A stretch of DNA of 64,000 nt from positions 12,586,001 to 12,650,000 of the forward strand of contig QCXZ01000064.1 in NCBI GenBank assembly GCA_025024175.1, given 5' to 3'. This document shows positions 53,687-64,000 of this stretch, in pieces. The notes under the pieces are model-generated. The model saw nothing but the letters and a program-made list of their open reading frames with translations, was not told the origin of the DNA and ran no database searches. Source of the stretch: Rhyzopertha dominica (lineage: Eukaryota > Arthropoda > Insecta > Coleoptera > Bostrichidae). Both the position numbers and the translations under genes were made by a program. Every line of letters begins with the position of its first letter. Position 1 is the first letter of the stretch.

Positions 53687-56600
53687 CTGCAAACATTAAA
53701 AGGGTAACATTATAACTCTGACTGGGTTTCTTGATAGGTAATGGAAACTTAAATGTGGTTCAAAATTTGCAATTTCATACAGCTAAACCAAAAACAAGCA
53801 GAAATATTTCTGTGTCCCAATTATTTAATTTTTTTCAATACGGGCCACTTCAAATAATTTATTATTTTTTAGAATAATGTTTTGATATCGAAGTACAAAC
53901 AAAAATCAAAAGCAGACTATCACTTTCAATTGAACTAACTGTTAAAAATTGTCTCCTGCAGCAATCAACCAACCCTTTATACAGTGTGTCAGTCAATTGT
54001 TAACACTACCTTTAATTTTTTGAGATGAGTTTTAAATGTCTAATTAAGCTTGTGCCAACTAGGAATGCCAACCATACTTTAATCAGAAAACTTGGTATCA
54101 ATATTTGGTATAAATGTAAACTTACATACACAGTACCCCTTGACTGTTAACGTCAGCATTCATAAATATAACTATACAATTTGGAACACTTTATAAAATT
54201 TTGTTATCATTCACATGAAAGATTTAGCTAACAAGTAAAGACATAATATAAATTATGGTTAATATGACAACTTGCAATACCTGGTTACCATGAAAAGCAG
54301 TTGATTTATCTAATTTCAATATGTAATACAACAAAAAATGATTTCAAGATATAAGATGTAAATTTATGAATATGGGTATAAAAATTCATGGTTTTTGGTG
54401 TCTGTTGTCTAGTGTCAACAAGATAAAAATGCATTAAGTATCGAATCACTCGATATATCGAAACTCGTATCAGTATTTTTTTAGATGGTAAATATCAATG
54501 CTTCGGTTGTTTTTTAGCAACCCTAATGCGCTACAATAATCCGTATGTTATTATTAATTCCATATATTATGTCAGGGTAACCTATTACGGGTGTTTGCAA
54601 CGAAGATAACTACAAAGAGGTTACTGTCAATTCTATTGGTTATTACACGGTATAGGTATAAAAGTAAAAGAGCCCACCAGTTGGCATAAGGTTCAAGATA
54701 AGATGTATGCTGCATTTTGATATCTACACTTGAAAATGGTCAGTTTTTTGTCAGAACTTTGATAACAATGCAAGATAACAGTCAATTATTGGTAGATATT
54801 TAGATTATTAATGTGCAAATTTTTCACACTTCTATGATCAACAATCAAATTTTGCATACTTTTCTGTGATTTGAGACACTGAAAAAACTAAAATTGTACA
54901 TATCTTTGTTTTCGTTATTTTAAACATTTTTCTGTATGTTTAAGGCTTTTCTTTTTTTAAATAAATTTGCAAGAGATGACAGCTATTTTTATACCAATAT
55001 CAATTTATGTTTTTATGATTTAACGTCTTCGTTTAAAATACAATTTTTACTTCACATGTTTATATTCTTCTAGAATACACTATGCTATCTTTGGAGTTAC
55101 TCTTTAGTTGCTAAATGGTACCATCTGCTTGAGATGACCATTTAAAGAGTACTGACAAATAAAATCAATCACATGTAACTTTATAATGGTTATTATAAAG
55201 AAATAAAACACTTCAACTGTTTTAAGCAACCTAGGTACTGGTACCGTCAGATATCTATGTGGATGAAATTTGCAGATACCTGCATAGACGAGGGAGTGAT
55301 AACACATTCGGATAGACATGCATAGCATATACACGCTACATCGAAACAACGTTTCTGGTACAGAGACTTCTTAGCCCTAACGGCCATTATCATTCAAGAC
55401 ATAATGAGGTGTACACATTTTAAGCCTGAATGTATTAACATTAGGTGTACAAACCTACAAACATACAGCTATGCTCTATACAATAATGTCACCTACAAAA
55501 AATGTTCAATATCGGAACTGCCCAAATCAGTTCACTATCGGCTTGCAAACTAATTATTGTACTGTCACATATAGAGTCCAGTAAAGGTTTTTCTTAGCAG
55601 CAAAAAATTATTCAGCTGATTTGGCATGTTACCAGTGTGATTCTTNATCTTGTGAAAATTCGTCACATAGCAATTTAAACTTGTCCAAATTAAAGGCTAC
55701 GTTTCTGTCTGCAACAAAGTGCTTCATTGCAGCCCAAAGCATCTGAATGGGGTTCAAGTCAGGGTGATAGGGTGGAAGTAGGAAAACATCGTGGCCCCTG
55801 TCATTTAGCAACTTGTCGATGACGCATGTTTTGAAACGGGGATTATGGAGTTTAATCAACTCGTACAACTCGACCTTTAACATACTCGGTGGTGAAAATG
55901 AAATATTTCTCCTTCGCAAACATTCCATCATTTCTTGCTTCCTTGCACACATATTAGTGCACTTTTCGACTTCCACATTATGGTAAGGTGCATTATCAAT
56001 CACGAGCACATTTTGTGGCAAATTTGGTAACAATTTGTGCTCCATTCATTTTTTATAGTTTTGGAAGTTCATTTCACTGTGGTAATCACCAGTTTTACTT
56101 GAACTCTAGGTAAATGTTTGGTATATATAGTAATTTTCATTCCCTCTGTTTAAAATAATTAACCTTTGGCTCTTAGACACAGATTGGTGCAAAAAATCAT
56201 TTGTACCATCGCTCCAGGATTTTAAATGTGTATGGAATGAATGGATATATGTCTCGTCCATTGATATTATTGGTCTATTATTTGTCTGATGATTTATCCA
56301 CTATCCTACATAGATAATTAAGACGCATCTGTTGAATATGCGGTTCTTCCATAAGTAGCTTGCGATTAGTTTGTGTCTTCACCCATAGACAACCCATTTT
56401 CTTCATGACTCGTCTAATATTAGCTTCAGACGCCATATAATTATTTTCATTCTTGAATTTTTGGTAGACTCACTTCACTGTGGGTGTCAAATAAATTAGA
56501 AATGAATATGTTTTAGCGAAACAAATAAAATAATTATGAGCATGTTTTAATAATACAAAGACGTCATGACTAACCAAACAAAACCTTTTTTTCCACAGTG

Positions 56601-58138
56601 TACGAACTGTACTACCCCCATGTCAAAATCATCTAGGCCCATTTTGGTTGCAGTCTTTCTTCGTTTTTGTCTGGTGTCAAAAAACTTCCTGTCCACCATC
56701 TTCAATTGCTTTCATTTCCTTAGTGACATTCTGCACACTCCTCAGACTGACACCAGTCGCCAGGGCAGCACGCTCCTGAACTTTTTTGAGGTCCTTTAAA
56801 GGTTAATTCAACTTTGCTTCCCGCAGAATAAAGTGTATCACATTTGCAATAATTTGAAACGCACACTGAACGCACATAATGGAATGGTTATATTTTTTCA
56901 AAATGTCTTTTAACAGTTATTCGAAAGTCACGAGAGATTTCTACCCCTATCTTTTGAGAAAAATCCCGTAATATTAATCTGCACATTATGATTTAATGTT
57001 TCAAATTCTAAAAGCCATTAGATACAACTAACGAACAGATATCTGACGGTACCAGTACCTCCCACTTATATATTGAAATTCTGCATATTGTTAATTTAGT
57101 ACATTCCTTCAGCTTCTCAATGATAACTTAACCACCTGTAATATGATGGTAGAGTAAACAATAAAAATGGTAGAATAAAAGAAATGAACTAGTGTTTCTT
57201 TTCCTTAATAGTTAAAAGTTTCATCAAATGTCAAGCAAGTAATCAATTCAACTGATTCATAATAATTAATTAATATCTTATAAAACTGGACACTGCTGTA
57301 AAATATACAACAGGTGTGCAAGGGTGCTGTCTGACACACAAAAACATGTTCAGTTAACAGTCATTGTAAGACAAAGATAAAGGACTTTAGGTATTAAATC
57401 AAATTTACATATAAATATTACTTTCTTAGTTGCATTTGTACAATTTTTGTAGGCTCAAAATTTGATTGCATTCTGAATGAAATGGACAAAAAGATTATCT
57501 GCAGACTAAAAAATACATTTGTGCATGAAGTATATTCACATCAGTAAGAAATTATTAATTTGTTTTTCTAAATGAATAAATATATCAGCTTTCAAAGTAA
57601 TTCTTTTCACATACAAAATTAGTATGAGAAAGTTATTTTGAAAATATTGATGTTTTTAAAAAATTTATATGCCGTGAAAAGTAGAAAAATTGCATAAAAC
57701 TCTTGCTCACCTCGTTCTTCCATCGCAGCACCTAGTCCGCACCGGCGGGGAAGCACCTAATTCCAAATACGACTTGCCATTCTCCTCGCACCTTATCGTC
57801 TGCTGCTGCGGAGGTTGGTAATACTGCCAATAATCCGGCTGATACCTGCCGTACGATGACTGAGTAAACCTTGCAGGTTCTGGTATTCCCACACACTTTT
57901 CATCATCAGACAATTCGTCATCAAACTCGTCTTCGTCATCAAAGTCATCAGCTGACAATAGGGTGGCAGCCAAAGAGGGTGTAGGCGACCGCCAGGTATC
58001 GCTTGGTACGGCGACGGCTTGCAGCCTCGCTATACAATCATCGGCTTCCCATCTGCCAGTCTTTGCTGGGGAGGAGTCACCTGGTGCAGCAGCAGCTTCT
58101 AGTTTACGTTTCCCAGTGGTCGCCTGCAGACCCATCAT
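53170..58138 (-). CDS. tara: SERTA-domain transcriptional co-regulator, taranis-type
   Basis: Two coding exons, 58138-57711 and 53686-53170, give 314 residues. Taranis/SERTAD (TRIP-Br) proteins link cell-cycle and chromatin regulators; Drosophila tara also affects sleep. GKRKLE near residue 9 is the N-terminal motif of the family. An acidic block (DDFDDEDEFDDELSDDEK) lies at about 65-83. The SERTA domain spans the start of exon 2: WCHVPCYRQRRLAVLNLSMC, then KLARYRQCSDPSLRRSVLIC and NTLRRLERE (about 144-195). It is followed by a proline-rich stretch and the C-terminal WDGFMHVLVGGS motif. The splice joins AGA ACG AG|A TGG in frame. The start is the first ATG after an acceptor (GCAG at 58151-58148), so an untranslated upstream exon is implied. 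Confidence 0.88.
53687..55237 (-). other. tara intron, 3' part
   Basis: AT-rich, with no recognised gene. GGTAACCTATTACGG is near 54575. No further exon was found. Confidence 0.4.
55238..57055 (-). mobile_element. Tc1/mariner element, copy 2 (1.82 kb)
   Basis: The ends are CTGGTACCGTCAGATATCT and its inverse, with TA on both sides (55236-55237, 57056-57057). It is the same family as 15343-17252 in the opposite orientation. The transposase C-terminal half remains open, so this copy is better preserved. It lies in the tara intron in the gene's sense direction. Confidence 0.88.
55629..56820 (-). pseudogene. Transposase of Tc1/mariner copy 2
   Basis: The intact stretch 56045-55629 reads LLPNLPQNVLVIDNAPYHNV, an RRRNISFSPPSMLKVELYEL block, VIDKLLNDRGHDVFLLPPYH and PDLNPIQMLWAAMKHFVADR, giving the second and third catalytic regions of an IS630/Tc1/mariner DDE domain. 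Upstream (56050-56820) the first catalytic region and the HTH are in broken frames. A single N lies near 55646. Not functional as it stands. Confidence 0.8.
57058..57710 (-). other. tara intron, 5' part
   Basis: AT-rich, with the donor GTGAGC at 57710. No other feature is recognised. Confidence 0.4.
57711..58138 (-). CDS. tara: tara coding exon 1
   Basis: 142 codons plus 2 nt. The frame is open back to the acceptor (NCA before MMGLQ), so a more 5' in-frame start is possible. It contains GKRKLE, a PPQQQ run and ENGKSYLELG before the donor GAG|GTGAGC. Confidence 0.8.
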
Positions 58139-58147
58139 GGCACAGTT

Positions 58148-61100
58148 CTGCAAAAAAATTGTTAATAAATCATCTTTGATTGCCGACTACAATGGAGTAC
58201 AATTAATTGTGACTCGAAACAACAGGTATCATTGCAGGATAACAGGGTCATATTCAGTGGCAAATGATGCTAATAATAAATGCCTTTGCCATGCTCTTCT
58301 ACTTGACCGTAAAAACAAAAAGAAAAACAAATTTAGAATTTTAAGTATACCTGTTTGTTGTTTGTATTGTTTCTTGATTATTTTAAATGAAAGCCTTGTT
58401 GGTGAGCAACATTAAAAAATATAAAAGAATCCATTTATTTTTTTAATGAAAAAGTAGTTATCTCACTTTAGATGAAGGATGTAAAGGTGAAAAAATTTAT
58501 CAAAAGGAATTAGGAAATGTCAATCAGAACTGTTTAGAGAGAGTTTATATTATATATTATTATATTATGGGCATATGTACTAAATTTAATTTTGTTTAAG
58601 AGATATGAAGAACACTTATATTTATTTATTTAATGAATATACAGACAGTATGTCATTATTGTCTTGATTCCATATTTATTCAATTAAATTATTCAATTAA
58701 AAAATAACTCTTTGCTGATGTTTTATTCCAAAAATTAGCCTAACACAATAGTTTTGTACTAGCTGTGCTCTACGCTTGGTAGTATAATCAAGACACGCAC
58801 CATAGACACCATGTGTATAATTAAAGTGAGACAGCAACAACTAGACATACAAAACAGTTTTTCTCCTATACGTAAGAAATTTTCTAGTACTGAATAAAGT
58901 TTTAAGGTTTGCAAATGCCTTTTGAATGCAGCTATTTACCTACATGTTCAAAAAGAAGCAATTTATAGTCAATCGCAACTCCCAAGCTTTTTGCAGATTC
59001 CACAAATTCAAGTGTCCTCTTATCTAGCAATTAATAAAAAGTAAATTGGTTTTTCAAGTTGAAAGAATACATTGTAAGTAATTTTAAATAGAGCTCTTGA
59101 AATTTTTCATAGTTATATATGAAGGGAATTCTAAATTCACTTTTTAATGACATATTAATAAGAAATTTACAAATTCCAATGTTTTATCAAGGCACTTTAA
59201 AAATTCTTCAAAAACACTTAAAAATTAGAAGGGATATGTTTATTGGTTGAGGTACAGTCGACCGCCAAATAAAGCGTTGTTTATAAAAAGAATATAGAGT
59301 ACCTAATGATCTCTGTCTAATACACAAAAAATCAATAATACATATACATGGTATACATATCGTTTGATTTACTTTCAGCTGTTAATTTAAATAAAATATT
59401 TCTTCTTATATGTATAGGTATGTCAGTAATCTACATGGTCTGCACGAAAGATATATTATTAATCAAACTTATTATGTTCGGATGTCTGTAATTTCTTTCA
59501 ATATTCACTCATTTTAAGAATCAAACTCTATTAATGACTGCATATATTTATTGCAAGAAAGCAGCAAAAACATGATTTTCGTTATTTGGAGATCATGCAG
59601 CGTTTTTTAGCGGCGATTCTACGAACTTGAAAATAATTTACAGCAACTTGGCCCCTTTTGTTAAGAAATTCCTTTCCTCGAAGTTCTAGTACTACTAGTA
59701 TATGCGGTTACTTCGCTTTTAACGAATTTAATAACTTGCTGGAAAACTGAAATAATACATTAACTTTTAGTGAAAAATACAATCTTTGCCTATGAAGCTT
59801 GAATTTAGGACGTTGGAAATAAAATGCCTTCAAAAAATATGGTGATGTAGAAGGATTTACAAATACAATTAGAGCATTTTCAATAGGTAATAAGGCACAG
59901 GTAGTTCAAAGCTAGTAGGTACTTGGCAACTTAATCTTCCAGATTGTTTTTAAAATGTTGATACTTTCAATAAAAATTTAAATTCATCCTATATTATGGT
60001 AAATTTGAAATTTAGCAATTGGGATTATAAATGGATAAGAAAGTCTATTTTTGTTCGTTATTTTAACAGGTTATTTATCATTAGGTTTATCGATATTGTC
60101 AAACTACTATCATATCAATTTTGTAAACGCCTTTGTCTGAATAAATACACACGATAGCTGGCATTTGAGAAAAAAACACAAGACGCGCCGCCGAAAAGCG
60201 AATATTCAACTCCACATATAGATCAATAGGTATACGCGGTTCCATTTTAAATTTTTTTAGATTTAGCCCTTTTTCTGAAGAAGCGTGAAAACGTAAGTTC
60301 TTTTGCATGGACACAAAAACTTTAAAACGCTACGTCTTCAACCTAAACTTAAGATTTTCAATTTACAAGGCAACTTAATGCCGCCTCATAAATCGAATTT
60401 GTTGTTATTACGATAGGCTTATAGAGTTTTCTCTATTTTAAGTTGATATTAGTTAAAATCAACTTAATAACCGCCTAACAATAATTATTAAAATCAGTAA
60501 CACGGATTGTTAGATAAAGTTGATAGTTGCTATACATACCCATCTAGCATTAGATATGGAAATGTATAATCCAACGTAAGGTAGGTAATTTCGTATTTAT
60601 AGGTAGTTCATAATCGAAATCTAGCCTGATGCACTTACTCAAAAAGGATTATTTCGTAATTCGTTATATAAACTAATTGAACTAAGTCTATTTTAAATTA
60701 GTGCCTACTACAAAAGTTAGGTACCTTAAAATTCTTAATGTTAAATAGGTAGCTACCTAACTAACGACCAAACAACACAATGCATTCGGAAAGTAGAAAG
60801 TATTAAAGGTAGTTTAAAGTATTTAGGTACTAAAACTTGTAATGACTAAAATCATCAAATGCTTCTGAAGATTGTTTATTACACAAATTGTGAATTTTGT
60901 TCTCTTTTGGAAATATAACGTAAAAAATTAGTTCCGCTAAAAGCATATAGTATATAAATATTAAAAAAAAGATATTTAGAAATACTCATCAAAAATATTT
61001 AGTCAGAAATATAATTAGTAATGCCTAAAAATTTATTATAAAATGTTTAGTTAAAATAGGCAAAATCCAGAAAATGTTAACCCTCAAACAAATCGCCAAT

Positions 61101-61380
61101 TGCCTGAATTTCTTAAATACAATTTAGTAATAGTAGGTATTCTATACTTTTTATCGGCGTCTTGTAAGAAAATTAAAGTACCTACCAACTGTTAAAATAC
61201 GTACTATAAAAACTCATAAAAATGATTTTGTCATTTTCTAACGGAGTGATGGGCCATATGCAACTCTAACATTATAGTTCGACGAAGTTGATCAAAATCA
61301 AGAAGTCGTCCCTCTAATTCGAATCGTTGGTCGAACGGTACGCAAATCCCTTACACAAAAGCAAAGTAGCACGGTTTCTG
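58148..61380 (-). other. Sequence upstream of tara coding exon 1
   Basis: It begins with a strong acceptor (TTTTTTTGCAG), so it should be an intron of the tara transcript on the minus strand. AT-rich with no recognised gene or named repeat. Confidence 0.4.
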
Positions 61381-61515
61381 ATTTTATATACCAGCTAAGT
61401 GCGCTTTCTATTTAATTTGTTTATTCCTGAAGTAGCTTAGTCCTGGCCGCGGCTCACGTACACCGTCGTCGACGAAGCGAGCGGCGTATGGCGAAGGCCG
61501 CTTGCTTGAGAAAAC
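61381..61515 (-). promoter_or_regulatory. GC-rich segment with TATA motif, candidate tara promoter
   Basis: 61441-61505 is strongly CpG-rich in an AT-rich region (GGCCGCGG, CGTCGTCGACGAAGCG). On the minus strand a TATATAAAAT motif lies at 61390-61381, oriented to drive transcription towards tara about 3.2 kb downstream. This is inference from position and composition only. Confidence 0.3.
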
Positions 61516-62985
61516 CGTTCAAGGTTATCATGCTTATCCTCAGAACACCTTGTGCAGTAATTACGGCTCGAAGCTTGTTCACCGGACGAAGCAGAATGTT
61601 TGGTTTCTTGAGGTTATGGATGAAAAATTTTTGATACTAGGATTAATATCCAATATTTCACTTCAAGAAATGGATATTTTTTACAACTTTGAATTACGCT
61701 TCAAATTCCATTCGTTAGAGCTTGTATAATAACTATTCCAAAATATAAAAAATGCAGTTTCTGTGGATATACTGAAACATCTACTCGTTAAGCCAAATGG
61801 GTCGTTATTAGGTGGACCTCTGTAATATCTAACCGTAATGCTTTCTAATAATTTGTTATAACCAAAACTAAAGTTTGGTGAATAAATTTCTTATTTTTCA
61901 AATCCTCTTTTAATAATGCTTCCTCAAAATTTTTCAGGCAATAGATTTTATTTCCTTAAATTATTACTCCTATGAAATACCTATCCCCAATTTTTTTCTT
62001 CCATATAAAAACTGTCCCTTACCTGCTCGGTAAGAAAAGGGACTTGCACTCAAAGCCCGACAACAGGTAAAGTTATAGTCTACCTGAGAGAGGTTTGCAA
62101 CGCTTCTTTGAATTGCCGTACCTCACAAAATTTATTCACAGATTTTAACTTATACGTTGGCTAATAGTAGTTTTTGATATCAACAACTTAAAGCGTCTCT
62201 AATGGACATTAATCTTTCGATTTTGTTTACTATACAGATCGTTACAATATAAAACAAAAAAAAAATAGTAACAGTAAACAGTCTTTATGATCAAATCTGC
62301 CCAGTTTAATTTTATTTTTGGATTCTATGCTTAGTTATGAGTAACTTTTATACAGGTCGTTTTTTACATCAGTTTTGTTTTGTGGCGCTTTTTTACCATA
62401 ATTTCGAAATGCAAGGGTCTGTTAAAAAATGTGTACCTTATAAATCCCTACAGACCAGTCAAAGTAATTAACACCGTTCGATTCCCGAACAACTAGCTCA
62501 GTCGCATGTGCCTACTGCGATTTTTTAACATAATCCCCTGTTTATATTGTACTGGTCAAAATCTTTTTCTGACAAGCTTTCCATCAATATTAGGGTTCGT
62601 ATAGTCAAATGTAAAAATCTAGGTTGTTATCTTAAAATAACTAAATTTCGCGAAACTTTTCCTTTTTGTACAATGAAAATGGAGTGGGTTTACGTACAAA
62701 TAAATAGCATAGAAAATAATAGTGTTAAATTTGGAATTCTTTTAATGTTGCAAGAAAATGCACGACTGCGCTACAGAGAAACTGAGACAACAATTAACAT
62801 ACCTCAAAGCAGTATTAACCAAATTAACTAAGAAAAAAAAGTTATTTTACACTTCTTTGTAACAGATGCACAAAGATATCACACTTTTTTTGTTCACTAC
62901 AAACATGCTGTCTTCGTCTAAAAAAATATCTAACACGGCTTAGGAAATCTGCGTTTATTAAGTGAAATATACCAAGTATCCTGTT
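61516..62985. other. Non-coding, AT-rich
   Basis: The plus-strand frames at 61502-61729 and 62547-62831 show no recognised motif. The latter lies beside a decayed transposase and may be part of it or a neighbour element. Confidence 0.3.
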
Positions 62986-62989
62986 TTAT

Positions 62990-63310
62990 GTACTCCACAG
63001 TTGTTAGTCTAAGTTTATAAACATTTTCTTTAACAAATCTCCAAAGGAAAAATATCAGTCGGAGTAAGGTCGGGGTAAGGTTTTGGAAACGTTTCATTTA
63101 AAAATTGTATGATTAGTCGATAATAAGGTACAGCGGATCCATGCTGCTGCAATAGCATGGATCTTTGCGTAACAAATCCACATTTTTCATCAAAAATGGG
63201 AGATTATTTTGAAGAAATTCTCGATCTTACCCCAATCAAAATGTCATCAAAAAAGAACGGACCGATCACTTGGTACAATACCCAAAAATTCCTCAGCAGA
63301 CATTCAATGA
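62990..63310 (-). pseudogene. Decayed Tc1/mariner-like transposase fragment
   Basis: The minus strand reads, across stops, VRSFLMTF, REFLQNNLPFLMKNVDL, MKRFQNLTP, LRLIFFLWRFVKENVYKLR and TTVEYIK. The order matches the C-terminal half of the family in which S-P-D-L-T-P-x-D-F and FLWG-x-x-K-x-x-V-Y follow one another. Inactive. Confidence 0.7.
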
Positions 63311-64000
63311 GCATGCATTTTGAAGATTAATTATATGTATCAATTGAAGGTTTGCAGACGCATAGTATTATAAGTATATTGTGCTGATTAACAAAACCAT
63401 ACTCTTAAATATTGCTTCATCACTAAATAAGACTGAATGCATAATATTTCAGTCGTTACTAATCAAATACTCTCCGTTGTTTCATAACAATTTACTCGAC
63501 TTTGAAAACATTTATAAAAGTTCTTGATTTAGCTCAAGGTGGTAAGGAAAAACTTGTGTTTTAACATATTCGATTAATTCAATTGCAATTAACTCAATTC
63601 TGGATTTTCTTGTAATTAATTAAAAGAACTTCCAACTTCAAGTTTTCGTGCTACTACTTCTTTTTTTCTTGTACATATAACGCTCCCTGTACCTTCAAAT
63701 CTATCCTTCAATGTGGTGTATTTTTGATATTTTTAATTACAGATTCTCTGAGTCAATAACATATTAGGTACGATCCATTCATCAAGACTTTATACCATAT
63801 TAAGTTAGTTATTGACCAGTAAAATTCATTTTGAGACTTATAATCCTTGAAATAAAATTCACAGATTGTAACACTCACAGAATTACCTGAACTTGGAAGG
63901 TATGAATTTTGTTAGACCTCTAAATTTAGAAATTCTGACAAAAGAAGCGTCACAAATCAAAACTTATGACAGATAAGTAAAAACTACTACTAAAATAAAT
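63311..64000. other. Window end, AT-rich
   Basis: No gene recognised. Part may belong to the transposon remnant just before it. Confidence 0.3.

Noticed and set aside
57963..58415. 150-codon plus-strand frame overlapping tara exon 1
   Set aside because: The frame runs from the exon across its splice acceptor into intron; antisense shadow.
1..64000. CRISPR array, operon, prophage or bacterial contamination
   Set aside because: No regularly spaced repeats, ribosome-binding sites or bacterial genes; introns and insect transposons are present throughout.

Overview
The window is insect nuclear DNA. It is AT-rich, the genes have introns with GT-AG junctions, and coding exons sit among many decayed transposable elements. 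The protein set fits an insect: two INAF-motif proteins (TRP-channel partners in Drosophila), a taranis-type SERTA protein, INO80D and UTP25. The order cannot be fixed from the sequence. Isolated single N bases suggest a draft or consensus assembly. All gene and element names come from reading the sequence and remembered family motifs; no search was run.

Layout. (1) About 0.93-12.4 kb, minus strand: the C-terminal part of INO80D, an INO80 chromatin-remodelling subunit. Its largest intron (2.8-11.9 kb) is packed with mobile DNA: a palindromic repeat, a mariner remnant, and a BEL/Pao retrotransposon broken by a TTAA-flanked element and by a 3.3-kb transposon with arms of about 1.08 kb. (2) About 13.7-35.3 kb, plus strand: two INAF-motif genes about 17.7 kb apart. 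Between them lie a 1.9-kb Tc1/mariner copy, several decayed transposases, a tRNA-derived SINE with target-site duplication, hairpin MITEs, and a possible last exon of an unknown minus-strand gene near 20.5 kb. (3) 35.3-45.4 kb, minus strand: a complete UTP25 (DIEXF) gene of five coding exons that tails into the second INAF gene, with 83 bp between stop codons. Its first intron holds the 5' half of another BEL/Pao element, a THAP-like fragment, a decayed Tc1 transposase and hairpin MITEs. (4) 45.6-49.1 kb: MITE-rich spacer with nested elements next to the UTP25 promoter and a 1,040-bp full-length palindrome. (5) 53.2-58.1 kb, minus strand: two coding exons of a SERTA gene (taranis), with a second copy of the 15.3-kb Tc1/mariner element in its intron. 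A GC-rich spot at 61.4-61.5 kb may be its promoter. (6) 58.2-64 kb: otherwise non-coding, with one more decayed transposase.

The host genes serve separate housekeeping or regulatory roles (chromatin remodelling, TRP-channel support, 18S rRNA processing, cell-cycle and transcription control), and nothing here says they act together. The most unusual content is the fold-back and nested transposon architecture. I found no new enzymatic system, CRISPR array or operon.
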